Assembly: GCF_000143415.4 (NCBI RefSeq)
Contig: NW_003314277.1
Location: 523,644-587,643, forward strand
Length of the DNA stretch: 64,000 nucleotides
Direction: 5' to 3'
Origin: Selaginella moellendorffii
Lineage: Eukaryota; Streptophyta; Lycopodiopsida; Selaginellales; Selaginellaceae
A program made the position numbers and the translations under genes. Of the stretch, positions 44,197 to 53,485 are shown one piece after another. Under the pieces are notes generated by a model that worked only from the letters and a program-made list of their open reading frames with translations, made no database searches and had not been told where the DNA came from. The stretch's first letter is position 1; each line of letters opens with the position of its first letter.

Positions 44197-45282
44197 ATGT
44201 GTAACCTGGCATTGCCTGGAAAGCATCCCCGGGGCTTCCAATCTCTCCAGCAGCTCGATCGCCGCCTGGAGTCCCTGGAAAGAAGAAGCGAGCAACATGA
44301 CGATGGCGATGTCCCAGCTCCTCGGGCGGCACCGCCGCAAACAAAGCCAAGGCTCACAGCCTGCCACTTCGGACGAGCGCTGGGACTGTGGAAGGGCCAG
44401 CGATTCAAGCTCTGGCAGCAAAAGTCTGGCCTCCTGGATGGAAGATCCGCGGAGCTCGTCGTCAGTGGCAAGGACCGATTGAATGGAGGTCCGGATGAGC
44501 GATTCCTCAAGGCAGAGATGAGTTCCTGGGCTTGGGCTCCAAGGACTTCTTCTCCCAGGGAGGCTGCGATGATGTGGGGACTTGGCAACGAAGTGGAAGC
44601 CATCGAGAAATACTCCAAGATCACGGGAAACATCGTCAACCGCGAGACAGTGTTCACGATCTACAAGGAGAACGATGAGCTCTACGATTGGCTTGGAGGA
44701 TTGCCGGACGGTCTTGTGGAGGAAGAAGAAGAAGAAGAAGAAGAAACTCTCAAGAAGAATAGTGGACTTAGTAAGATTCTGGAAGAAGAAAGGAAGAACA
44801 GTGGTGGTGATGGGATTTTGGGAGAAGGGAAACTCCTCGCGAAGAACAGCGGTGGTGGTGGCATTTTGGAAGTCAAGTGCCCGCATCGCAAAGTCCTTCC
44901 ATGCCCGCTCACACTTCCATACTTCTACGTTCCTCAAGCGCAGGGATTGATGGAGATCCTCGACCGGGAGTGGCTCGATTTCTACTTCTGGACGCCGGGC
45001 GTGAGCAGCGTGCTGAGGATGAAGAGGGACCGAGACTACTGGGGATTGATCTTCCGGGTGATGAGCGAGTTTTGGTGGTCGAATGTAGTTCCTGCCAGGC
45101 AAGAGCGTGAGAGAGGCAGCCCAGAGGCTTTCATGCCCAGCGACACGCATCCTCTCACGCCCGCGGTGATCGAGAGGAGCCAGAAGATTGCGTCGCGGGC
45201 GAGAGTTATATGGACGGATTACCGAGGTGGTGGTCGAGAGGAGGACGAAGGGTCTTTCTCTTATACAATTCTTAAAAACTAG
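44197..45282 (+). CDS. YqaJ-type PD-(D/E)XK nuclease-like protein
   Basis: Single frame of 361 residues from an ATG. LTACHFGRALGLW and AMMWGLGNEVEAIEKYSKIT match the N-terminal helices of lambda-exonuclease/YqaJ proteins. GGLPDGLV supplies the metal-binding Asp and GGILEVKCPHRK the ExK pair; YFYVPQAQGLMEIL and WLDFYFWTPG complete the fold. Plant proteins of this kind (for example Arabidopsis At1g13810 and At1g67660) are called restriction-endonuclease-like and have no proven function. Between the Asp and ExK lies an insertion of about 50 residues: a run of nine Glu and three KNSG-type units (LKKNSG, RKNSGG, AKNSGGGG). The first 50 residues are basic and low in similarity, possibly a targeting region or a misjudged start. 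Confidence 0.85.
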   Translation: MCNLALPGKHPRGFQSLQQLDRRLESLERRSEQHDDGDVPAPRAAPPQTKPRLTACHFGRALGLWKGQRFKLWQQKSGLLDGRSAELVVSGKDRLNGGPDERFLKAEMSSWAWAPRTSSPREAAMMWGLGNEVEAIEKYSKITGNIVNRETVFTIYKENDELYDWLGGLPDGLVEEEEEEEEETLKKNSGLSKILEEERKNSGGDGILGEGKLLAKNSGGGGILEVKCPHRKVLPCPLTLPYFYVPQAQGLMEILDREWLDFYFWTPGVSSVLRMKRDRDYWGLIFRVMSEFWWSNVVPARQERERGSPEAFMPSDTHPLTPAVIERSQKIASRARVIWTDYRGGGREEDEGSFSYTILKN

Positions 45283-45528
45283 TACTGTTCTTCGATTCCT
45301 TCGCTAGAAAAATTTCTACGAGCAAAGCTTTGATCAGATAGATGATGATCATCGCAAACATTATCGCGAGAATCTCAAATAAGAGAGGGAGAGAGAATCC
45401 CATTGCGTGCAAATACCTTCCATTCGTCAAGAGGGGGAAGCTTACACCCATGATTCCTGGCGAGAATGCGTTACAAACTCCCGAGAGTCCACACCTTGTA
45501 GATCAAACCAAGCTTGCATTTCACGGGC

Positions 45529-45537
45529 TATATAAAT
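45529..45537 (+). promoter_or_regulatory. TATA box of the lipid transfer protein gene
   Basis: TATATAAAT lies 97 bases before the ATG at 45634, a normal distance for a short plant 5' leader. Confidence 0.7.
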
Positions 45538-45633
45538 TCGTACCTTGCTTCTCAGCTCCTCACAAAGCTTCAAGGAGCTCATACTTTCTTCACAGCTTTA
45601 GTTCTCGCGAGATTTTCTTCTTCTTTTGTATCC

Positions 45634-45945
45634 ATGGCTCTCGCAAAGCTTGCGCTCGTGGTCTTGTTCCTGGCGGCGACAGTGGCTATTGTATCAGCGG
45701 TAGAATGCAAGAACAACATAGCGGACCTGTTACCGTGCCAGGCAGCGGCCCAGAGCGAAACGTCCACGCCCTCCACCGAGTGCTGCACCGCCGTTGGCAA
45801 GTTTAAGGATGATCCGGCTTGCCTGTGCAGCACCATCGCCGCGGCACAGGCCGCTGGATTCACCATCGATGCTCCAGTCGCGGCAACCATTCCCAAGCGC
45901 TGCAAGCTCGATGGATACCCGACGAGCTGCTCCAAATCCAAGTAG
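45634..45945 (+). CDS. Non-specific lipid transfer protein
   Basis: Single exon, 103 residues. The signal peptide MALAKLALVVLFLAATVAIV precedes SAVECK. The eight-cysteine motif is complete: C in ECKNN, C in LLPCQ, CC in STECCTA, C-x-C in ACLCSTI, then KRCKLD and TSCSKSK. The hydrophobic C-x-C centre and the TIPKRC spacing fit small LTPs. Such proteins bind lipids in the cell wall and take part in cuticle formation and defence. There is no C-terminal GPI signal. The upstream frame to 45514 is 5' leader; the chosen Met directly precedes the signal peptide. Confidence 0.95.
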   Translation: MALAKLALVVLFLAATVAIVSAVECKNNIADLLPCQAAAQSETSTPSTECCTAVGKFKDDPACLCSTIAAAQAAGFTIDAPVAATIPKRCKLDGYPTSCSKSK

Positions 45946-46107
45946 AAGTTCCAACGTTTTCTCCATCATGCTCGGCTTCCTGTCAAGTGTTAGTTGATGG
46001 TGCTTGCCGCGCGAATGTAATAAAACTTGTTCTCATCACCTTGAAAAATAAAAGTGTGGTTTTGTTTCTTTTCTTTTTGCTTACTTTGTGAGCGATTCTT
46101 CTGTGTT

Positions 46108-47897
46108 CTAGTCTGTGGCTAGTGTCCCGATGCCGTATCTGAGAGCAGCGGAGCGATAGACATCGGCATGAGCTTGGACGGATACTGTCACAGAAACTTA
46201 GCGTATTTAGCGAGTTTTCAGCTAGAAGTGAAGTAGGTGAAAGACGCAAAGTTGTTTTTTACCAGTGTGTGGCCGTGAATAGCCACCGCCCATTGTGATC
46301 ACAAGTGGAACGCTACGTTGCATACAAGAACTATAGACCAAGTTGTTTCTCTGGAGCAAACCTTGCCTGGAAGTGAATGGAATGTTAAGCTACGCTCGGT
46401 GGGAAGATAGACAAAACAATTACCTGGACAAATTGAGACGACCAAAACTATCCTCTCGCAATGCATCAACACCGGCCTGGAAAAAACTGAAAGTTTAAAA
46501 AGCTTGAAAAGGATTATAGATTACCTGGAAGAAAACGAGCCCGGGGCTGTGAATTTGGAAGAGCTTGTCAAGCCAGTCTTTGAGAATTGAGACGTATTCC
46601 TCGTCACCGGTTTTGTCTGGTAAATCCACATCGTAGTCAGACTTCATCCTGGTTCGCCATGGATAGTTATTTGCTCCTTGAATACTGAAAGTAATCACTC
46701 TTTTATCGTTCTCAAATATTTGAGCAGTACCATTTCCCTGTGAGAGCCAGAACGTAAAATCGAATGTTGGATATAAATAAAGGAAGATAAATAAAAAAGC
46801 ACACCTGATGGACATCGAGATCTATGACCAGAACTGGAGAAGCTAAATTACAACGAGATGGATAAGCTTCCAAAGCAGCTACTGCAGCGACAGAAATGTC
46901 GTTGAAAACACCTGCATTGGATCGATCAAATCCCGTTAGAAAAAAGAACAAAAAAGAAGAAGAAGAAAACAGAAACAACTTACAAAATCCCTCGCCGTGC
47001 TCAGGAAATGCGTGATGAGTTCCACCAGCAATGTTTGCAGCTGCTCTCCGCAATCCGAGCATGACAGCGTGCATTGCTGCTAGCGTTCCCCTGAAAGACA
47101 TGATTTTTTCTTCCTATAACTCTCATAGTTATCCCACAAAAAATGAGGATACAAGAAGAAAAAACTTTACCCGGACGAGCAGCGAGAACGAGCAACAAGT
47201 TCTCGACTCCATGGAAAGCCTAGTTCTCTCTGTTCACGCTCGTTCAAAGCACCGCTAAACACTCGTTGCACATAGCTGGAAGAAACAATTCCAAAGAAGA
47301 AAATCAAACAAAGATTCAAAGCTAAAGTCCGTCCATACCTTTCACTGTGAACAAGACAGAGCTCGTTCTCAGTTGCCAATGGAGCTGGAAAAGTAGTGAG
47401 CAAATTCCGCAGTAGCAAATCTTCTTCTAAGATCATCCTAGTCGCTCTATACCTGAAAGAGCACCAAAGATAATTGGTTCTAGCTTTGTTTTGCCCGAAG
47501 AACACTCACTCACTTATCCATGGGAAACCTGTGTCCTTTCGGCAGAGGCACGACGTGATGATCCGCATAGAAAGCAATCAAAGTCGGACCTTTCCCAGCA
47601 GCAATAGCAGCTTGCAAGGTCGTTTGATTTTGCTCTGGAATCGAGCAAAGAGCCTTGCATCCATGCTTAAGAACAAAAAGAAAGAATTTCAGCAAAATGT
47701 AGCTAGAAATATCTAAGAAAAAAAGAAGAATCCCAAGCTAGAAATTCGTAATCATGAAAAAACGAAGAATTACAGGAGAATGTAGATCGAAATCTCGAAT
47801 TCCATACCTTAGCTCCAATGCATCCAGCAAATGCCGCAGCGGAAAGAGACGCAAGCGCTGGACGGAGAAACTGCGTCATAGATAGAATGGACACCAT
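46108..47897 (-). CDS. HDA2: Class IV histone deacetylase (HDA2/HDAC11 type)
   Basis: Ten exons: 47897-47808, 47665-47514, 47452-47339, 47275-47171, 47090-46984, 46911-46805, 46737-46525, 46476-46424, 46366-46263 and 46184-46108. They join in frame to 373 residues. Family motifs are VPLPKGHRFPMDKYR, ANIAGGTHHAFPEHGEGF (active-site His pair), CVFNDISVAAVAA, and VIDLDVHQGNGTAQIF with the zinc-binding Asp and His. TMGGGYSRPH holds the catalytic Tyr and AHADVYRSAALRY closes the domain. All key residues are present, so the enzyme should remove acyl groups from lysine. The N-terminus SMTQFLRPALASLSAAAFAG looks like an organelle-targeting stretch; that is inference. Only 67 bases separate its ATG from that of the PPR gene on the other strand. 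Confidence 0.92.
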
Positions 47898-47964
47898 AAA
47901 CCCTAATTAGGGTTCTTCGCTATGGCGATGGCGGTCACTTAGAATTTGAAATGGAGAGCTCTCG
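47898..47964. promoter_or_regulatory. 67-base divergent start region of HDAC and PPR genes
   Basis: The two start codons are 67 bases apart on opposite strands. The interval contains ACCCTAATTAGGGTTCTT, a palindromic telo-box-like sequence. An ATG at 47951 opens a five-codon upstream frame ahead of the PPR start. Core promoters must overlap the genes or each other. Confidence 0.6.
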
Positions 47965-49923
47965 ATGAGGCTCCTGGCCCGGGCGGCCTTCTCCACATCC
48001 TCCACTCTCGCAGATCCCCAGAAACCCCACAGCTACCTCGCATCCCTCATCCGGCAATGCGGCGCCACAGGCGATCTGAAAGAGGGGCGGCGGCTCCACG
48101 AATCCATCGCCAGCAACGGCAATCTCGACCGGTTCCTCGCGAATCACCTCATCCAGATGTATGGCAGCTGCGGCAGTGTCGGCGAGGCGCGATCCACCTT
48201 CGATCGGATGCGCTGGAGGAACGTTTTCTCCTGGACTGTGATGCTCGCTGTGTATGCCCGCAATGGGCATTTGCTGGAGGCGCTGGATCTCTTCCGCCGG
48301 ATGGATCTCGAGGGCGTGAAGCCGGACGATGTAACCTTCCTCGCCATCCTGGGCGCGTGCTCCTCCGCCAGAGATCTCGCCACTGGGAGCGATCTCCACG
48401 CCCGGATCGTGGCGAGTGGAATCGCGATCGATGTCGTTGTTGGCAGCGCGCTCGTCCACTTCTACTGCAAATGCGAGCTCCTGGATCGCGCCTGGGCGAT
48501 CTTCCGCGAGATCCCCGACCCCAATGTTCTTACATGGACGTCGATCATCGCGGCGCACGCCGAGATGGGATTGCATCGCGAGGGGATGGATCTCTTCCGG
48601 AGGATGCAGCTCTCCGGCGTTAGCGCGGACAGGCTCGTGATCGCCAGCGTGCTCGAGTCCCTGGCCGTGCTAGGGCTCGCGGATCCATCCATCCGGAGCG
48701 CCGCGGCGCCGATTCGCGAGTGGATCTTCCTCTCCGGGCTGGAGCGCGATCCCTACCTGCGAACTGGACTGATCGCCATGTATGGGAAGTGGGGGCTCCT
48801 CCACGAATCCACGGCGATCTTCTTCCGCGAGAGCTCGCTGGATTCCAATGTGGTGGCCTGGACAGCGATGGTTTCGTCGTGCTCCCAGCACGGCCGCATC
48901 GATCTGGCCGTGGCGCTCTTCCACCGGATGAATCTCGAGGGCGTGCGGCAGGACCGCGTCTCGATGATGACGATCATGGACGCGCTCGCCAGCGATCCCT
49001 CGCATTGCCCGCGCAACCTCGCGGCGATCGGCGAGGCGATCGCGTCTTGCGGCCTGGAATCCAGCACCGCGATTGGGAACTCGCTCATCAATCTCCACGC
49101 CAAGAGCGGCCGGATCGAGCGAGCGCTGGAGATCTTCCACGGGATGATCCACAGGGACGTGATCTCCTGGGGCAGCATCATCACAGCGCTTGCCCAGAGC
49201 GGCAATGCCGCTGGCGTTCTAGCGATGCTCCGCGAGATGGATCTCGAGGGCACCAAGCCCGACGCCGTGGTGTTCGTCAGCGCGATCGATGCTTGCAAAT
49301 CCAGTTCGCGCCTCGCCGACGGCCGGATCCTCCACGCCAGGGCGATCGCCAGCGGCGTCCACGATCGCATCCAGATCGCGAATTCCCTGCTCGACATGTA
49401 CAGCAAGTGTGGGCGCCTGGATCTCGCCATGGCCGTGTTCTTGGCCCTCCCCCAGCGCGACACCATCGCCTGGAACTCGATCGTCATCTCCTTCGCGCAG
49501 CACGGCGATTGGATCCGCGCAAGGGAGCTCTTCCAAGCGATGCATCTCGAGGGAATGGAGCCCAGCCGCGTGACGATCGTGAGCATCCTCTCGGCGTGCC
49601 GCCACGCCGGGCTCTTGGAGGAGGCGCGGCGCTACTTCGTGTGCATGGCGGACGACCACGGCATCGATCCAGCGCTGCTCCACTACGGATCCATGATCGA
49701 TCTCTTCGGCCGCGCGGGGTGGCTGGATCACGCCGAGGAGCTGGTGCGCGAGATGCCCATCCAGCCCGCGATCACGAGCGTGACGGCGCTGCTGGGATCT
49801 TGCCGGATCCACGGGGATGCGCGGCGGGCGTCCGGGGCAGCGGAGCAAGCGATCGATCTAGACCCAGAGAGCGCCGCTGGGGGATTAGCGCTACTATCCA
49901 ATACATTCGCAGGGAAGGAATAG
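47965..49923 (+). CDS. PLS-class pentatricopeptide repeat protein
   Basis: Single-exon gene of 652 residues. The N-terminus MRLLARAAFSTSSTLADPQ looks like a mitochondrial presequence. PLS repeats include RRLHESIASNG, NHLIQMYGSCGSVGEA, RNVFSWTVMLAVYARNG, MDLEGVKPDDVTFLAILGAC, and so on to MIDLFGRAGWLDHAEEL. The C-terminus has SVTALLGSCRIHGDARRA and EQAIDLDPESAAGG, an E-type region that ends early; no DYW domain. Function in organelle RNA editing is inferred from the class. GC content is clearly higher than in the PPR gene at 654. A short decayed copy of its first repeats lies at 56620. Confidence 0.94.
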   Translation: MRLLARAAFSTSSTLADPQKPHSYLASLIRQCGATGDLKEGRRLHESIASNGNLDRFLANHLIQMYGSCGSVGEARSTFDRMRWRNVFSWTVMLAVYARNGHLLEALDLFRRMDLEGVKPDDVTFLAILGACSSARDLATGSDLHARIVASGIAIDVVVGSALVHFYCKCELLDRAWAIFREIPDPNVLTWTSIIAAHAEMGLHREGMDLFRRMQLSGVSADRLVIASVLESLAVLGLADPSIRSAAAPIREWIFLSGLERDPYLRTGLIAMYGKWGLLHESTAIFFRESSLDSNVVAWTAMVSSCSQHGRIDLAVALFHRMNLEGVRQDRVSMMTIMDALASDPSHCPRNLAAIGEAIASCGLESSTAIGNSLINLHAKSGRIERALEIFHGMIHRDVISWGSIITALAQSGNAAGVLAMLREMDLEGTKPDAVVFVSAIDACKSSSRLADGRILHARAIASGVHDRIQIANSLLDMYSKCGRLDLAMAVFLALPQRDTIAWNSIVISFAQHGDWIRARELFQAMHLEGMEPSRVTIVSILSACRHAGLLEEARRYFVCMADDHGIDPALLHYGSMIDLFGRAGWLDHAEELVREMPIQPAITSVTALLGSCRIHGDARRASGAAEQAIDLDPESAAGGLALLSNTFAGKE

Positions 49924-50178
49924 TGGAATGCGGAGAGCCCTAAAAATATATTCCTTTTTTGATACGCACTTTTAAATTAAAGCTTTTTAGAGGAAAAATC
50001 CATTTAGCTAATTTAATGGTAATTTCTGGTCATGAGTTACCATTAAGTTAAACTATTAAATTAGTGTGAGATAAAAGGCATATTCATTCTTTAGTTCAAG
50101 GGATAAAGGCAAATTCCTCGCCTTTATGCCAACTTTAAGAATCTTTTCGAACCTTTTCTCCTTTTTAAAGTAAAGAAT

Positions 50179-51923
50179 CTAGTTTGGGTTTGATTGATCT
50201 TGCTGCTGGAGCGCGTCTTCGAGCAGATCTTCGCCAAACTCGAGAGCTGCGCATCGAAACATCTGGCTGTCCACCAGCTTATCTTCGTTGGCCACTCCCC
50301 ACACTGCGTGCTCGAACACTTCCACCTCGATCGTCGCCACGAATGACTCTCGGCACGCGGGCTTCCACTCGAGCTTTCCAATCGGAGCAAGGATTTGCTC
50401 CGAGAACGACACCGGCGAAGCATAGCACAGAATCTAATCGCCAAGCCAAGAACAAAGAAGAGTTAGGAACGAGAAGAGAGAACCGAAAACCATACCTTGA
50501 TAGTGTGTGAAGGACCAACTCCGGTTAATGCGAACTTCGCTTCCAGGGGAGAGAGCTGCACGTCCTTGAAAATGGTTCCAAGGTTGTTGGTGCGCAGATC
50601 CAATTTGCAGTTGGCCGATCGGTATCCGAGTGAGAAGACGTAAGGGGTCTCCAGGAGTTTACCGAGCTTGAACCGAGCTCCCGAGCAGACAATCTGGGAA
50701 GAATTATCCCGCGACATTCCCTGGAGCCACACATGACCGGCAGGGAAAGTTTCTCCCCAGTTCTTCTCCTGGTGCGCAAACCCGTCACCGTGAACCACCA
50801 TGTTCTTGTCGCTGCTGAAAAATGTGTACTTTGCTCGGGAGCCCAGGCTGTGCACGTACCAATGGCACGGGAACAGTGGAACTTTCCCTGCCCAGCCTTC
50901 GGGGCCCTTTTTACTGTTGCCAGAATCCCATGGAACCTGGAAAAAACACCGGGATATGAGATTTTGTTTTGGTTCTGGAATGAAGAACATTACCGTGCCA
51001 CTCGTCTCAACTCTGAGGTCGTAACCATTTAGCCGGACCTCCACCTCGGACTCATTCGGCTTCATCACGATTTTTCCAATGCCTGCAGCCTCCCACTGAA
51101 ATCCCTTGGGCTCGTCGTCATTGTCAGCTCCAGACAAATCTCCTATCGTGCTAAACTTCGCGTCCTGCAAGAAGAAAACAGCCGGGGAAACTAAGAAACT
51201 TTCAATGAAGAAATGCAGGCCAAAAACACAAAAAAAACACCAGGGAGGATTGCAAAACAAGGATGCCGCAGTAAAAAGAAGGGAAAATAGGGAACACATG
51301 GAGACTAGAAAGCTAGTAAACTATGACCGATGAAAAAAAGCAAAAGAACAGTGGAGTGGACGAGATGGAGACTAGAAAGCTAGTAAACTATGATAAAACT
51401 CACACCCGAGATACTCGTAGACTTAAAACAAAACGAATGCTAGCAATCTAGGACTGCGTGAACTATAAAAAAAAATAGAAGAAAAAAAAACATACCTTGA
51501 AAGGGATAAACTCACCTTTGTTTTCACGGCCACAGCGTGTGTGCTACGCGATGAATCACTGAAGAGCAAAGTAACCTGGCTCTCCTGCGTCGCGTAATTC
51601 GTCGCCATGATCACACCAGCGCTGAATTGCCTCGGCTCATCCACAAGCCGTGTGTACCATCCCTCGAAGGAAGGATAGGGGCGAATCCTCTCCGGAAGAA
51701 GCCGGCTAAAGCTGGGTTTGTGAGGATCCCACGGATGCTGCCCCGAGAACTCCGCCTCCTCCACGGATTCCAGCACCGACGAGGAGCTCTCCTCCTCGCC
51801 CTTGGCCATTCTTACCGCGATTCCCCGATCAATGCCGCGGCGCCGCCGCGGCGCCGCGCTCAATCCTCCCGGGAAGGGCCACTGGCCGCATGCATTGCAT
51901 GCCGCTACCGCCGCCGCTGCCAT
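50179..51923 (-). CDS. Tocopherol-cyclase-like protein
   Basis: Four exons, 51923-51516, 51164-50994, 50936-50496 and 50433-50179, join in frame to 424 residues. The first 45 residues are Ala/Arg/Ser-rich, fitting a plastid transit peptide. SFEGWYTRLVD marks the start of the lipocalin-like cyclase domain; HQEKNWGETFPAGHVWLQG is the strongest signature of the VTE1 family, and VPWDSGN and FPCHWYVHSLGS support it. VTE1 closes the chromanol ring of tocopherols; this protein is shorter than Arabidopsis VTE1 (488 residues) and has replaced several positions, so it may be a related cyclase-like member. Intron 1 has been copied to 63252-63655. It lies head-to-head with the gene at 52351. Confidence 0.78.
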
Positions 51924-52350
51924 TCCAGTTGCATGCTACTGCCGCCAGCGCCGATCGAGAAGCCTTACATAGCGCCAGCTCCGCGGCGGGATCGATCAAC
52001 ACGAGCCCTGACAGCGACGCGCTAGGCATTCTCTCACCCAATAATCTAGCGCTAGGGTTTATGCCAAACTCCATGCTTATATTAGCTTAGCTTACACTAA
52101 CAGTAACTAATTAGCTTAATAAGCGTGTCTAACCACGACTCGAACCGTTACTCCACGGTGGTTTCTTCTTTCTTGTCTCTCTCCTCTCGTTTTCCTCGTG
52201 GTTTTCTTCTCTAGGACTAGGGTTCTTCGATTTTTTCGTGCTATTCTAGCAGAGAAGCGATGGTCCAGTGACGAGGAACTACTCTCGGGTTAGTTTTTTT
52301 TTGGTTCTTCTCCTTTCGGTTCTTTGGGTTGGAAGAATCGCTTCCAAGGA
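51924..52350. promoter_or_regulatory. Divergent intergenic region
   Basis: 427 bases between divergent starts of the tocopherol-cyclase-like and cadherin-like genes. Contains GCGCTAGGGTTTATG at 52051 and GGACTAGGGTTCTTCG at 52213, two telo-box-like leaders, one facing each gene. No other gene. Confidence 0.5.
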
Positions 52351-53358
52351 ATGCGGTCGAGCTCTGTGATGCTCCTCCTGCTCGGCTTTCTCGTGCTTGT
52401 TTCTACCCAAGAACTTGGGAAGAACGAGCTCGAGGAAGCCATCGTTCTTTACTCCGGCTCCAGCGATGATCCAGTCGAGCGTTTGAGTTCTTCCAGCTTT
52501 GCCTCCTTTCCAACACTGCCCCCGTTTCCTCCATCTCCGCCGCCGCCGCCGCCGCCTCCTCCTATAGCGCCTGACGATCACCATCATAGCCGTCCAGCTC
52601 CAGCGCCAGCTCCAGCGTCAGCTCCGGCTCCCAGCGATGGCGATGACGATGACGATGACCAAGGCTCAAGTGGAACGCCGCCACCGCCACCGCCGCTACC
52701 ACCACCTCCACCACCATCTCCTCCGCCTCCTCCACACCATCTTCCAAAGGCCCTTCTCGCCGGCCTGAACATCACCAACGGTGGAAAGCTCTCGCCAGAC
52801 TTTAGCCCCCGGACTTACAACTATTCCTCCTCCGTGAGCTCGGGCGTACGAAAGATCAGGATCGTTGCCACTGTCTCGCAGGAAGAGGTAGTGTTCTTGG
52901 TGAAACTTTGCTCTGATTTGTTGCTTTGCTGCTCCAGGAGCGCGACGAGTACACGGTGACTGTCAACTCCATTCCTCTCAAGAGTGGCGTTCCAAGCCCG
53001 CAGCTCCAAGTTGGCAAGGCTGGGGAAGATACTCTCTTTGAGATCGCGGTCACGGCTCTGGAACACGAGCCTTCGACGTACTACTTGCTCGTCCATCGCG
53101 GTGAGCTTTAGAGCTCCTGGAGTACGAGACGTTGATGTTAGTTCTCTCTTTGCCACAGGAAAGAGCAAATGGGATCGTTTTGGAGCAAAGTTCCTACTGG
53201 CCTTGGCGATCGTGCTGGTGATCGCGGTGGTCTTGTTCCTGTGCTATGGCTGCTATGTCTGCATCCAGAGTGGAAGAATGCCGTCAATATGGCCTTTCAG
53301 GAGCCGAGACGCTGATGAGTACTCGCTTTTACCGGGGCCGAGTAGCGGTCGCCCATAG
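52351..53358 (+). CDS. Secreted/membrane protein with proline-rich region and cadherin-like beta-sandwich
   Basis: Three exons, 52351-52887, 52938-53100 and 53159-53358, join in frame to 299 residues. A signal peptide (SVMLLLLGFLVLVS) is followed by a Ser-rich part and two proline runs that resemble cell-wall extensin segments. Between them are an Ala-Pro repeat and an Asp run. Then LNITNGGKLSPDFSPRTYNY opens a cadherin-like beta-sandwich domain (bacterial Cadherin_like type) that runs to PSTYYLLVHR. A single transmembrane helix (FLLALAIVLVIAVVLFL) and a short cytosolic tail with FRSRDADEYSLLPG end it. The layout suggests a plasma-membrane protein in contact with the wall; the function is unknown. 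Confidence 0.82.
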
Positions 53359-53485
53359 CGAGTTCTCCTTAACTTCTAGACTGAGTGTCCTTTTTTGCTC
53401 AGGCAGTAAGTTAGAGACGATCGAACGTTACTGAATATAAAGCTACCTTTTGACTTACGCACAGTTTCAAGACACTCGTGAACTA

